Part shown: positions 35,986-46,401 of the stretch, one piece after another
How positions within the stretch are numbered: the first letter of the stretch is position 1
Layout: every line of letters starts with the position of its first letter
Origin: Volutella citrinella
Lineage: Eukaryota > Ascomycota > Sordariomycetes > Hypocreales > Nectriaceae
Assembly: GCA_034401135.1 (NCBI GenBank)
Contig: JAWZSP010000001.1
Coordinates: 4,836,001 to 4,900,000, forward strand
Length of the DNA: 64,000 nt
Direction: 5' to 3'
Program-made: the position numbers and the translations under genes
Notes under the pieces: model-generated
Database searches by the model: none
Told to the model about the DNA's origin: nothing
The model's input: only the letters and a program-made list of their open reading frames with translations

Positions 35986-36327
35986 CACATGTAGTGTCAA
36001 GCAGGCACCGATAGAGCTTCATGCACAATGACACACAAAAATATAAGCTTCGAATGCTTTTCGTCTCATTTCACGTATCCAACCCAATCATGACCGATGG
36101 AGCGCCTTGTGTGCTGCATCTCAAAGTAATACCATGAACGCCATACCCATGATTCCTTCCCAAGCCTGTTGATTCGTATTGGTCCTCCCTCGTCTGTAGG
36201 GGACCCAGAATTGCAAAATGCCATATGTGCCGAATGAAAAACCAGAGTCTTAAACACATGAATTTGAATACATCGTCCGCGCCGAGCCAGAAGTGCGGTG
36301 CCACGCCGGGTAGCTTCCCTCATTTCG
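35986..36327. other. Convergent 3' intergenic region
   Basis: Between ALG10 (plus) and the small unknown gene (minus). No gene is seen; minus-strand frames of about 100 codons lack recognisable features. Confidence 0.5.
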
Positions 36328-36783
36328 TCATAGGCTGAGGCGGTCAAGGCTGAGGCCGTCATTGCTGCGAACGCGGCGCACGACACCAAGTTTGAAGAAC
36401 TTTTCCTCCCCGCCGGGTGTGCGGCCTCCGATGTACCACTTATCGGCGCCGATCACATCGCGGTAGCCTTCGCTACTACTATCGCTGCCGCGGCGGCGGG
36501 ATGCTCCGGGTATGGGGATCGCATTGCCGGGGCTTGAGCCAGCTGCAGAATTAGGCGCAGGGGCACCGCGGGGAGTGTGTATGGCGACACTTGAGTGCGA
36601 TTGTGAAGTGTTTGCAGCGGCTGCCGAGGCCGTGGCGGCGTTGGAGGAGTTGGCAGACGCAGTAGTGGCATCTCGGTGGTGTTTATTGGGTTGATGTTGG
36701 TGTTGGGTGTTAGGGATGGAGGGGCCCTGTGGCCGGAAGGCGGCGAGGAAGGATGAGAGGAAATACGGTCGTTGCGAAGGCAT
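36328..36783 (-). CDS. Conserved-looking small protein of unknown function
   Basis: Single-exon frame of 151 residues. I do not recognise a family. The N terminus is aromatic and basic (MPSQRPYFLSSFLAAFRP), the middle is low complexity (His, Asn, Ala, Ser, Thr) and presumably disordered, and the C-terminal 45 residues look well structured: RDVIGADKWYIGGRTPGGEE, then KFFKLGVVRRVRSNDGLSLDRLSL. The basic/serine end (RRVRSNDGLSLDRLSL) could be a phosphorylation site of an AGC kinase, which is inference. Support for coding comes from the uninterrupted frame, the good start and the sharp change from biased to complex sequence. It points away from a 2.8-kb intergenic region. Confidence 0.6.
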   Translation of the reverse strand: MPSQRPYFLSSFLAAFRPQGPSIPNTQHQHQPNKHHRDATTASANSSNAATASAAAANTSQSHSSVAIHTPRGAPAPNSAAGSSPGNAIPIPGASRRRGSDSSSEGYRDVIGADKWYIGGRTPGGEEKFFKLGVVRRVRSNDGLSLDRLSL

Positions 36784-39632
36784 TTTGGCGTTTTAAGAGG
36801 GTGTTTTGGGATCGGAAGAGTCGTCTATCAGGTGCGCGTGAATGTGCTGCGATGCCGGATCGTCTCGACTTGGTGATGTGGGGAGGGGGGGGAGGCGATA
36901 ACCTCTCAAGGGAAGAGCGGAGGCCGATGACAGGCAACCGGGGGTGGCTTTCGCCGTTGGGTGTGCGTTAGCGGTCCGGAGGATCCAGCTCCAGGATGGA
37001 TTCGGTGTCGTTTAATTGCGGCGATACTTTGTGACGGCGAAAGCAGGCGTATGGCTATGGTGGGATGTTTGGCAGATAAATGGCCCGTGGGTGTCACTGA
37101 CGTCGAAGGAATTTGCGCCCGCCCGCGCGGGCAAGCGGCGGCACGGCAGGAGAGAAGGGCTTCAGTTGGCGTGGTCGGTAAAACCCGGAGTCCGGGGGGC
37201 ACTGTGGGGAGCAAAGGCACGTAATGCAAATGTCGGGGTTTTCATAGGCTGAGCCACAGGCCCGCTGCTTTTAAGGCCAGCAGCCTTGGCAACCATCTCC
37301 ACCCTCTGCGGTCCAAGGACCAAAGATGGCTCTTGTGCTCGCTCTACTACCGCGGACCAATGGGCTAGATGCGCGCCATCGCGATGAGCTGGAGTTGAGC
37401 CGCCGACCAGCCTGCGATTGATTGTCACGTTGCACTAAAAGCTGCCCGTTCGCCGGGGAAGGCGGGTGCTTTAACTGCCTCGGCCAGAAATCGATAAGCC
37501 ATTGGGTTGAACAAGAGCTGGGCCGCAGAGATGGGACCACGCAGTCCGAACAGTCACACCTCGATGGCGCTCATCCCGGCCCGGTGTTGCCCAGCCCTTC
37601 GGGTATTGCTCGATGGTATCGATCGCGATTGCCGGCGGGCTGCTTCTCAGCAGGCAACCAGTCAGTCACTTGTGTGATCCCAGACATGGGACAGCCGCCT
37701 CGGCCCCGGACTTGCAGTTGACTGGTCAATCGAACGTGCCTGGAGTTGACTTGGGGTTGCATCAGTGCTAGTCCTGAACTTGCCATGCCCTCATTGCCCG
37801 CGGCTTGTGTGCCCAGCCGTCTTTGTGATGGCAAGGAGCGCTACTGTTCCGCCTCAGTACGCCCCCCCCGCGCTCAAGGCATCCTTTGATCCTTACCGTT
37901 CACTGCCTAGTCCATCGCACTTGTGAGCCTCTAATTTGATAGCGTAGGCTCTGTGTCGAAAGTGCCATTGCACTCGAAAAGCCGGCATGCATGTCCTGCA
38001 TCATCAGGAGGCAAGAAGCAGGCACCAACAGATTGACACCATGCAAGTCCTTGGCCCAGAGTCACCCGGACAGGAAACGTGGGTAATCATGAAGGCATGT
38101 CAGGGAAAAGCAATATACGAGGCCAAGAACGAAACTCCACGTTTGCGAATGCCGAACTCCAACTTCCAAAAGCGGCAAGCCAGCTAGGTCAGCCCGCAAC
38201 CTCCAGGTCTCTCCGTCTTGTACTCCGTACTCTCCTGTTATTGCCTGCACTGCTGGTACTAGTAGTACTGGCGTCCGCAAGGAATCCTCAGGTGCGCAAT
38301 AGGGAGTATTGTCCCAGCTCTGTGGTCCAGCAATCGACTTGGAAACCACGGCGCAAGAGGGTCCTGGCAACGGCAACGACAACGGCGCGTTGGAATGGTT
38401 GTGTCCCTCCCCGCACTTATGATCTGATAATAAGCGTCACAAACTGCGACCCCGGTTGCGAGGCGCCCGACGGCGTTGGGATTCCCCCGCTCCCTTTCCC
38501 CGGCCCGAGCGCAACTCCACTGCAGGAAGCTTTGATGACTGCATCCAGAGGCCGGCCAGTCTTTTGTCCACTGTACTATGACCCTATTCGTGTTAGATGC
38601 ACCGGCACTTATTACATCCGTGTTTTGAAGTTGTGGCAGCTCGCTGAGAGAGCCGATCCTGTTGTCACGGATACTGGGAGCGATGCTTGAGGTAGGGGGC
38701 GTTGGATAATACCCATACTTGCTACCCTAGACGAGGACATGTGGAAGCTGGTGCCCACGCCGAAGGGAAATGATGTCTGTTTCCTTCCCAGAGCTGCTGG
38801 TTTCGTTTGAGGGCCTCGATTGGCCGGACTGCCGTTCTGGCTGCTAGATTCCTTTTCGATAGTCGCAACTCCTACTCGGTAGGCTTTGGCCTAGAGTTGG
38901 TTGGCCGGACAGAAATGGTTCGGGCCCAAGGCGTTTTCACGGGTTGGCCAAGGCATGTTTATGTTGGAGAGAACCTGTCAAAAAAGAAAGTAAAAAATAA
39001 ATCGAGAGAAACCCCAAGGGAAAATGATACACCTTGTCTTCACACGTGCATCGTATAGTCGTCCATGTGGAAAGAGACGAGAGATCCATTAATATCGAAT
39101 AGAAATGCCCTTCATCATCCAGCCTCCCGCTTCATTGGCCCAGGGGAAGGTTACAGGGCTCCATACCTACTAGTAGTACCTATAATTAGGGATCAAGCAC
39201 CCCCTGTCAGGGCCCCCAAGCTGACGGGACAGGTTCTGTGCATTGCATAGTACCTATTGATAGGAGTTGACATCTGAAAATCGGCACTGTCAGCATTAGA
39301 AGTTGAAGATGCTAACCTCATGTTTTTCCCTATCCGTGGACCAGATGCTCTCCCCCATGCAATCGCAAACGTGCTTGCGAGTAGTCGGGCCGGCCAATCC
39401 TTCGGCCTAGAGGCTAGAAGCGCCTCGGCTGCCCACCAACACCCTTGGCCTGCGGGACTCAGCTCTCCCCACCACCTGGGCGGTTGTATGGTCGTCTGGA
39501 GTCTCCAGCTGGCCTCCCGTCAACATTCGCCTCCGACCTAGTTGCGACTCGACCGACCGAGTGACTGCTCGTCGTCTGTACACCCTTCGGCCGCCTGCCT
39601 CGCACTAGGTCATCGATATCTACCTGCCCGTC
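36784..39632. other. Long divergent intergenic region
   Basis: 2.85 kb without a supportable gene. The longest plus-strand frame (38079-38690) has no domain and odd composition. A TACTAGTAGTAC element occurs near 38254 and again, nearly identical, near 39169. A tract of eight C is at 37862-37869. Likely promoters for the flanking divergent genes. Confidence 0.5.
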
Positions 39633-40535
39633 ATGGCAAGCTGGCAAAGCTACATCGTGTCCTGGTTCGTCTGGTTCAAGTTCAAGGGGACCTGGCAGTC
39701 TGCCGAGGGCATCCGCCGCCGGATTGCCGCAGACCGCAAGACCAAGTCGTTTGACCCGCCGGAATGGCTCCGCAGGAAGTTCATCGTCGAGGAGTCGCAC
39801 GAGTTTGGGTTCCCCGTCTTCGCGGTGGCCCCCAAGTCCGAGGTGCCCACGCAGGCCCGCGTCCTGTATCTGCACGGCGGAGGCTTCATCTTCGACATCA
39901 GCCCGCAGCACTGGACCATTGCCGCCTCGCTCGCTGAGCGCCTCCAGGCCGTCGTCAGCGTGGCAATCTACCCGCTCGGCCCGGAGATGCAGCTGATGAA
40001 GGTGTACGACACCGTCCAGCCGCTCTACGACCAGCTCGCCTCCGCCCCGGACCCGACGCCCTTCTTCTGCGTCGGCGACTCTGCGGGCGGCACCATGACC
40101 ATTGTCATGACCCAGCAGGCCCTCAAGGCGGGAGGCCCTGTCGCGTCCCGGATCGTGCCCATCACGCCATGTGTGGACTCGAGCCTCGTGAACCCAGAAG
40201 CCTCAGAGTTCGCCCCCAAGGACCCCTGGCTCGACGCTCCCGGCATCCACGAGATAACGCGGCTCATCTGCCCCGACGAGGGCGCCCAGCACCCACGTGT
40301 GAGCCCCATCTACGGCGAGCTGGGTGGGCTGCCGCCCATGCTGCTCTTTGTGGCGACCCAGGACCTTTTGACCCCTGATGCACGGAAGCTGGCGGCAATG
40401 GCACGCGAGAGGGGCAGCAAGGTCGAGGTGGTCGAGGGCGAGGGCATGGTCCACGTCTGGCCCATCCTCCCTATCCCTGAGGGTGCGGCGGCTGTGGACA
40501 AGATGGTGCAGTGGCTAGAGGAGGCAAAGCCTTGA
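39633..40535 (+). CDS. Alpha/beta hydrolase, HSL (hormone-sensitive lipase) family
   Basis: Predicted serine esterase or lipase of 300 residues, single exon. The oxyanion-hole motif HGGGF lies at about residues 75-79 (RVLYLHGGGFIFD), the nucleophile elbow GDSAGG at about 148-153, the acid within TQDLLTPDARK (about 248) and the histidine in GEGMVHVWP (about 275), which together form the full catalytic set of the alpha/beta hydrolase-3 group. The start MASWQSYIVSWFVWFKFKG is hydrophobic and aromatic and might associate with membranes; there is no clear signal-peptide cleavage site. The P450 gene follows on the same strand after about 1.07 kb, so a shared pathway is possible but not shown. The substrate cannot be told from sequence. 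Confidence 0.9.
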   Translation: MASWQSYIVSWFVWFKFKGTWQSAEGIRRRIAADRKTKSFDPPEWLRRKFIVEESHEFGFPVFAVAPKSEVPTQARVLYLHGGGFIFDISPQHWTIAASLAERLQAVVSVAIYPLGPEMQLMKVYDTVQPLYDQLASAPDPTPFFCVGDSAGGTMTIVMTQQALKAGGPVASRIVPITPCVDSSLVNPEASEFAPKDPWLDAPGIHEITRLICPDEGAQHPRVSPIYGELGGLPPMLLFVATQDLLTPDARKLAAMARERGSKVEVVEGEGMVHVWPILPIPEGAAAVDKMVQWLEEAKP

Positions 40536-41604
40536 ATCCTTGTAGACATAGACGAGTGCTGGTTGCATGCATCGCGTCGAGGCTTTCCGATGACCTGTAG
40601 GAGTTGAATGCTCGTTCAACATGCCCGTTTGATACCTGAATTTTTTTATCTTGTTCTGCAGGCACCTTGCATTCGGGGGCCAGGAGCGTATCCAAGCGCA
40701 ATCATCAAACATGGTTCTCATTCCGTTCTTCCTCCTTACATAGTATTCGTAATGTCCAGCCTGCCCCCATTCCCAGGACGGCAATTCCACTTCCAGCCCT
40801 CCAAAGGTTCCTTGAGTGGAGAGGAGGGACCTTCTTCTTTTTCACGTGTTGCAAGAGCCAGTTAACCATTCGTGGCGACCATATCTGCGGGGTCCGCCCA
40901 GGAGGATTTCGGTGTGGGCGCCCGGCTGAGCAAACCACTCCTTCGTGCTTTGTAAGTGCACTATGTGCTCGATTAAGGCTCCGCAACTCCATCGTCCATC
41001 CTCCTCCACCAACTCCATTCGCAAAACTGTTACCGAAATGCCACACCACGTGAATGCATCCCTACAAATGTCCGAAATGCTAGCGTATGCCCTGCAGCAG
41101 CCAGTGATGCCATGGCTGGATAACGTGCGATGGAGCGATGGAGCGCCCGTCGCCTCCAAACCCGCCACTGCGTGTGTCTTGTCTTCGTATTTATTAGTAG
41201 TTGGCACCTGCCATTCCCCAGAGTCATAGACCAGTATCTGCAAGCCAAGAGTTCTCACCAACGCCTCAGTCCACAACTACCAGCAACCCTAAAAAGTCTG
41301 ACAGTTGCGAACAGCTGGCAAGCAGCCGCCCGGACAACTGAACACCTTTGAGCCACCTCGGGGCAACTGATCGATCCGAGTACTCCAGTCATGTTCATTC
41401 TGTTGTGAAAACAACTTCTGTTTTTGACTCCCACAATCGGAATTTGCTTCCTCTTCTGTCCGTGGCTCCCACAACCGGAACTCGCTTCGTCGTTCAACTT
41501 GCTTCATTCTCAACTGGCTTCATTCTCGACTTGCTCTCTCTCAACTTGCTCCCTCCCAACTTGCCCAACTTGCTCATTCTCAACTTGCTTTCGCTCCCCT
41601 CCAA
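40536..41604. other. Intergenic region between hydrolase and P450
   Basis: Holds the hydrolase 3' end and the P450 promoter. CACGTG E-boxes occur near 40843 and 41047. The leader just before the P450 (41490-41600) repeats AACTTGCT-type units (CTTGCTCTCTCTCAACTTGC and similar), a short imperfect pyrimidine-rich repeat. No gene is seen. Confidence 0.5.
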
Positions 41605-43516
41605 ATGGATTCCACGCTCGGATTAAGCACTCTTGCAGTGCCAGAACTTTTGCTCACACCCCTATCATGGCGGCATCTTTTGCTTTGCTTTACTGTTGCT
41701 TCAGTCTTGTTTGTCGGCCGCATGGTCTACGATTTCTTCCTCTACCCCCTCTACCTCTCCCCCCTACGGGATTTGCCTGGTCCACGCGTAAGTGTCCCAG
41801 GCCTCAGGTGCAAGTCCCCGGGCTTGTTGGTGTTGACACTCAGTCACAGGACAACGTACCATTCTTCGGCCAGACCCTCGAGTTTACCAAAGTCTGTTGG
41901 CTCCCCGAGGTGTACTGTCGCTGGTCCAAGCAGTGGCCCAATGCGCCGTTGATCCGGTACCTGAACCTTGGAAACGCTGAGTCCCTCATCGTCAACAGCG
42001 TTGAGGCCTACAGGGACGTCCTGCAGCGCAAGTACTCTTCCTTTGTGAAACCCGAGTTCGCTCGCCTCTTCACTGAGGATTTCGCCGGCCGGGGGCTGCC
42101 GTTCCTCGAAGGGCAGGCTCATCGCATCCATAGAGCCATCTTGTCGCGTAAGGCCCTAGCCAAAGGCTTGCCTCCGTTTATGAAAGTGACTGACATCAAG
42201 TGTAGAGCCTTTCAGCACAACCCGCATGAAATCCTTCTATCCGCATATTCACAACAAGGTGATGCAGCTCTCCGACGTCCTCTGCGCACAAAGGAACCAG
42301 CGCAACGAAGTTGATGGTGAGCTTTCGCCGGCTAGGAGATAAGAATCGAAACAAAAATCTGACCAGTTTGCTACAGTTGAATCGGAGTTCTGGGGACTTA
42401 CATTTGACGTTATTGGCATGGACACGCTGGGAGAGGACTTTGACGTCCTGCATACCAAGAACTCGGAGCTCCTTGACTGCATCTCTAGGATGATGAACCA
42501 AACATTTGCCGGACACGTCGTCAACTACATCAACTCGATTATCCCCATCAGGAAATACCTTCCCTTTCGCCATTGTCAACAGTTTGTCGCGGACTCGGCA
42601 AGGGCGCGCGAGATTGTTCGGGGCTATATTCGCCGTCGCGTCGAGGCCATGCGCAAGGGCGAGACCAAGGGCGACTACGATTCAGATGCTCTGTACTACA
42701 TGTTGATGAGCGAAGAAGTGAGCTATAGTGAGGACGAGATGGTGGAGTTTGTGAGTCTTGTCTTGTCGTTGAAGCGTTGCCCGAAGCTGACTGTGTGCCG
42801 TTTAGGTCTTGAACCTGCTAGTGCTTGGTAAATACAAAGCCCGAGTTCCTTGCTGCCATGGACGCCGCTCTAACAATGAACAGGTCACGACACCACAGCC
42901 TGCTCACTCACTTGGGCCATGCATGAGCTGTCACGCCAACCGGAATACCAGCAGCGCCTGCGCGACGAGATTCAATCCCTGGGCCGCTCAGCCAAAGGAC
43001 CGAGTTACAACGAGCTGAACCAACTACCTGTTTTGAACAACTTTGTCCGTGAGATATTTCGGCTCTACGCCCCTGGTGAGTCTCTCTCGTTGGTGCGAAT
43101 GTCAAGCAGCGTCCAGTTTCTGACCCGAATAATTAGTCGCCGTTCTCCCGCGCCAGGCCACCGAAGACGTCGTAGTCGCCGGCCAGACGATTCCAAAGGG
43201 CACCGTGCTTCAGCTGTCGCCTGCTGTCATGAACACGCACCCCGAAGTGTGGGGTCCTACGGCCGAGACGTTCGACCCGGACCGATGGGACAACCTCAGC
43301 GGCTTGGCCACCAGCGCGTATGCGGTCGAGACGTTCAACAACGGCCCCAAATCGTGTATCGGCAAGCAACTCTCCGTCATTGAGATGAAGGCCACCGTTG
43401 CGGAGATGGTGCGGCGCTTCCGGATCGAGCCGGGGCCGGAGGAGGTGCTGGTGGCGAAGCCGACGATGACGCTGCGACCTCGCGAGAAACTTGTTGTCAA
43501 ATTGATTGAATGCTGA
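41605..43516 (+). CDS. Cytochrome P450 monooxygenase
   Basis: Microsomal haem-thiolate oxygenase of about 519 residues from seven inferred exons: 41605-41787, 41850-42147, 42206-42316, 42377-42750, 42806-42827, 42884-43075 and 43137-43516, all in phase. An N-terminal anchor (about 20-45) ends in the proline-rich hinge LRDLPGPR. The I-helix oxygen-binding motif LGHDTTAC is assembled across a 22-base exon; the K-helix ExxR is EIFR (REIFRLYAP); the aromatic/PERF-like region is FDPDRW; the haem loop is FNNGPKSCIGKQL with the thiolate cysteine. The usual Arg or His two residues before the cysteine is Lys. Substrate and CYP family are not assignable by eye. It lies downstream of an esterase-type hydrolase, which often accompanies P450s in small pathways. 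Confidence 0.93.
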
Positions 43517-44527
43517 ATAGATTCGGTGGATCTAGAAGACGTATATAGATGGAGGTTGCCTTGGGTGCCACCGAGAGAGCAAGTATATATGGGAAGGGCA
43601 TAGAGCGATGGACTACTTTGTATGAGAGCAGGCTCAGCACTAGATGATACGATACACATGCGGCGTTATGACTCAATTGGACGGATTATATAGCAAATCA
43701 CATGGCATTGTTTCAAACTGTTTCACCAAATGGATCAAGTGGCAGCCAACCTCGTGGGAGTGAGTCGGTGTGACAACTAACTAGTCGTCTTTTCCGATGA
43801 AGCAGAAACAAATGCGACCGCACTGTAGCTAGAGGAGTCCCTTTCTCGAACTTTCCAGGACGGGCCCGCGCTTAGAAATCCAATCACGGGCCCTTGCGCG
43901 GGCACCGGCCTTGGAATCATAGACAATGAGCGACACAGGCACACGGACAGCCAAACGGACAAGGCAAAGACGGTCGCAAAGGCCAGGCGAGTGTGCAGCC
44001 TGGGGGAATCGGAAGCCCGAGTCGAGCCCAGCCAAAAGTCCGCTGCCGCCGCCGCTCTCCGTCAGTCCATACCTTACACAATAGGCGGCCCCTCTCCCCC
44101 TCCCCCATTCTCCGCACACCGACCGACACAAGTCGACCGAGATTGATGCCACTCTCTCTCCCTCTTCTCCCCTTCCCACTCGCCCCCGGTAGCTCCCAAC
44201 AAAGACGTACAGGAAGACAGATAGACAGGAGGGGACTCTGAACCGCTTTGCACTCCCAGTATTGCCGCCCAGCGCCGCACTCCGTGTCTCTTTCTCACTC
44301 GCCGCGTGTGCCAAGGCCTCTCTGTCCGTACTTTTGTCCTAGCGTAGCCCAGCTGTCCGTCCGATTCCTATCCGATACTACTAATTACTGCGGGAGTGCC
44401 GCCATTCAGCTCAGTTCGAGCTTCCCCGGCCTAGCTACCAGCCCAGTGCTACATATCCAGCTGTCCCGTCCAGCTGCCAATACTTTGTTCTCACATCAGA
44501 TTCCCTCCCTCACGCCCACACGCAGCC
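43517..44527. other. Intergenic region upstream of the CHIP-like gene
   Basis: P450 3' end and a pyrimidine-rich promoter/leader (44080-44520). The minus-strand frame of 161 codons here has random composition. No gene is seen. Confidence 0.5.
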
Positions 44528-45525
44528 ATGTCCCGGGCACTGGAGCTCAAGGAGGAGGGAAACCGCTGCTTCCGGGCCGGCGACTATGCCGGAGCCGACA
44601 GCTTCTACTCCAAGGCGTGAGTGCACACATCCATGGACATGCATACATGAGCCTGAACGGCGAAATGCAACACCAAGACGATGAACCCCCACGGCTGACG
44701 ACGCCCCAACTCATAGCATCATCGCCGACCCCAAGAACCCGGCGCTCTACACCAACCGCGCCATGGCCCGCCTCAAGCTGGGCTACTGGGAGTCTGTCGT
44801 CGCCGACTGCACCGACTGCCTCGCCCTGTCGCCGGACAACATGAAGGCCTTCTTCTACCTGGCCCAGGCGCAGCTCGGAATCCGCGACTTTGAGGGCGCC
44901 GTCGCCAACGCCCTGCGCGCCCACACCCTCTACGCCGCCATCAACGACAAGTCGCTGCCCGCCGTCACCGCCCTCGTCCTGCGCGCAAAGAAGGACCGCT
45001 GGGACGACCGCGAGCGCCGCCGCATCCGCGAAGCCCAAGACCTGGAGCGCGAGCTGCTCGCCCTGCTGGAGCGCGACGGCGCAGAGGCCCTCGAGGCCGC
45101 CGCCGACGACGCGGAGCGCCGCGAGATCATGGACGAGGGCCGCGCAAAGGTAGAGCACATGAGCCGCATCTTTGAGACTGCTCGCGTCGAGGCCGAGAAG
45201 CGTCGCGAGGTGCCAGAGTGGGCGATTGACGACATTAGTTTTGGCATCATGGTTGATCCCGTCATTGTAAGCCCACCCCCCCTTGATGTCTGACGTCTCA
45301 TGTCGCCGCCAGGCCGTATCTTGACGATTTGGGTCTAATAAAAACCTACAGACAAAGACGGGCAAGTCGTATGAGCGCGCTTCCATCACGGAGCACTTGC
45401 GCCGCCACCCTATCGACCCCCTCACCCGGGAGCCTCTTCTACCGTCGGAGCTGCGGCCTAACCTGGGGCTGAAGCAGGCCTGCGAGGAGTTTCTCGAGCA
45501 CAACGGCTGGGCCGTCGACTGGTGA
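44528..45525 (+). CDS. CHIP/STUB1-like TPR and U-box E3 ubiquitin ligase
   Basis: Co-chaperone ubiquitin ligase: in animals, CHIP binds the C-terminal EEVD of Hsp70/Hsp90 through TPRs and ubiquitinates clients through its U-box. Exons 44528-44616, 44717-45266 and 45352-45525 give about 270 residues. Three TPR units occupy about 1-105 (ALELKEEGNRCFRAGDYAGADSFYSKA; NPALYTNRAMARLKL; MKAFFYLAQAQLG). A charged coiled-coil middle follows (RERRRIREAQDLEREL...). The U-box is at about 195-265 (ISFGIMVDPVITKTGKSYER, then HPIDPLTREPLLPSELRPNLGLKQACEEFL). The order, length and lack of zinc-binding cysteines in the final domain match CHIP. The U-box is split by the second intron at PVI/TKTG. Confidence 0.93.
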
Positions 45526-46401
45526 GGAACTTATGGGACCTCGACAGCCGACGAGGGCAGCTCGAGAGGACCAAGGAAAAAAAAGAAAGCTGGCTGCTCA
45601 TAATCAGAACCAAGCAGCTCTGTTGCGCCCATGGCCGCTCTTGATTTATGGCGAGGCCAAAAAACATTCATCATTTGCGTAGGAGTTGGGGCTTCGCACG
45701 ATACTCTTTGTCTATCTGTTTGCATGGCGTGCAGGGGGATGCTGTCTTTCTGGATCATATACACACACACCTCACACTCACACACGACCGCACGACTCAA
45801 CACTAACATAGCAAGGCGTTTTTCTCTCGCTCTTTCATGATTTCTCGCTTCATCAGCCCAAAATATTTGCAGGGACCCCTGCTACGACGATACTCTGGAA
45901 ACACAGCAATTTCCGAACCCGCCTGGTAGAGGCTGGCATTTAGAATATTTCGTCGTCAGCGTTGGCAACAAGATCCTAGACGATGCCCTGGAAAATGAAC
46001 GACTACATGGACTTGATCAAGGTAGAAGTGATAGCTGTAATTCATGCTGCGTTTACTGCCCCCCCCCCCCCCCCCCTCACAGCCTGGACACCAGATCTTC
46101 TGCCATGGTTGTCGACGTGACGTGTACACTTGTCGGTCATTGCTTCGTTATCCAGCCAAAACGTTACCCTCCTCCCCTCCCTTTGCTACTAGTATGTGTA
46201 GGAGACTCATCGACAAGTTTTTAGCTAGACCCAGCACTACTCCAAACCAAAAGCAACAGCAAAGGCCAAACAATTCAAACCCAGCGACTCCCGTAACGCC
46301 TCGCAGATGCAAAAATCGAACCAAAAAAGGAGGGAAAAAGCCAAACTTCGTCCTCGCGGACATGGTAGGTACACCATCTACGCAGTATGTCTGTCGCAGG
46401 T
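45526..46401. other. Convergent 3' intergenic region with poly-C tract
   Basis: Between the CHIP-like gene (plus) and the NIPA gene (minus). It contains a CA-rich stretch (45762-45785) and an uninterrupted run of 18 C at 46059-46076. No gene is seen. Confidence 0.55.
46059..46076 (+). repeat. Poly-C tract (18 C)
   Basis: Uninterrupted mononucleotide run in the 3' intergenic space. Such runs are rare and prone to length change and sequencing error. Confidence 0.9.

Noticed and set aside
38079..38690. 203-codon plus-strand frame in the long intergenic region
   Set aside because: A hydrophobic stretch occurs, but the rest has random composition with no recognisable motif and no flanking splice logic.
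43829..44314. 161-codon minus-strand frame upstream of the CHIP-like gene
   Set aside because: Arg/Gly/Glu-rich translation of a C/T-rich promoter leader on the other strand; no domain.
44547..45503. 318-codon minus-strand frame opposite the CHIP-like gene
   Set aside because: Antisense shadow; the plus strand has complete TPR and U-box domains.
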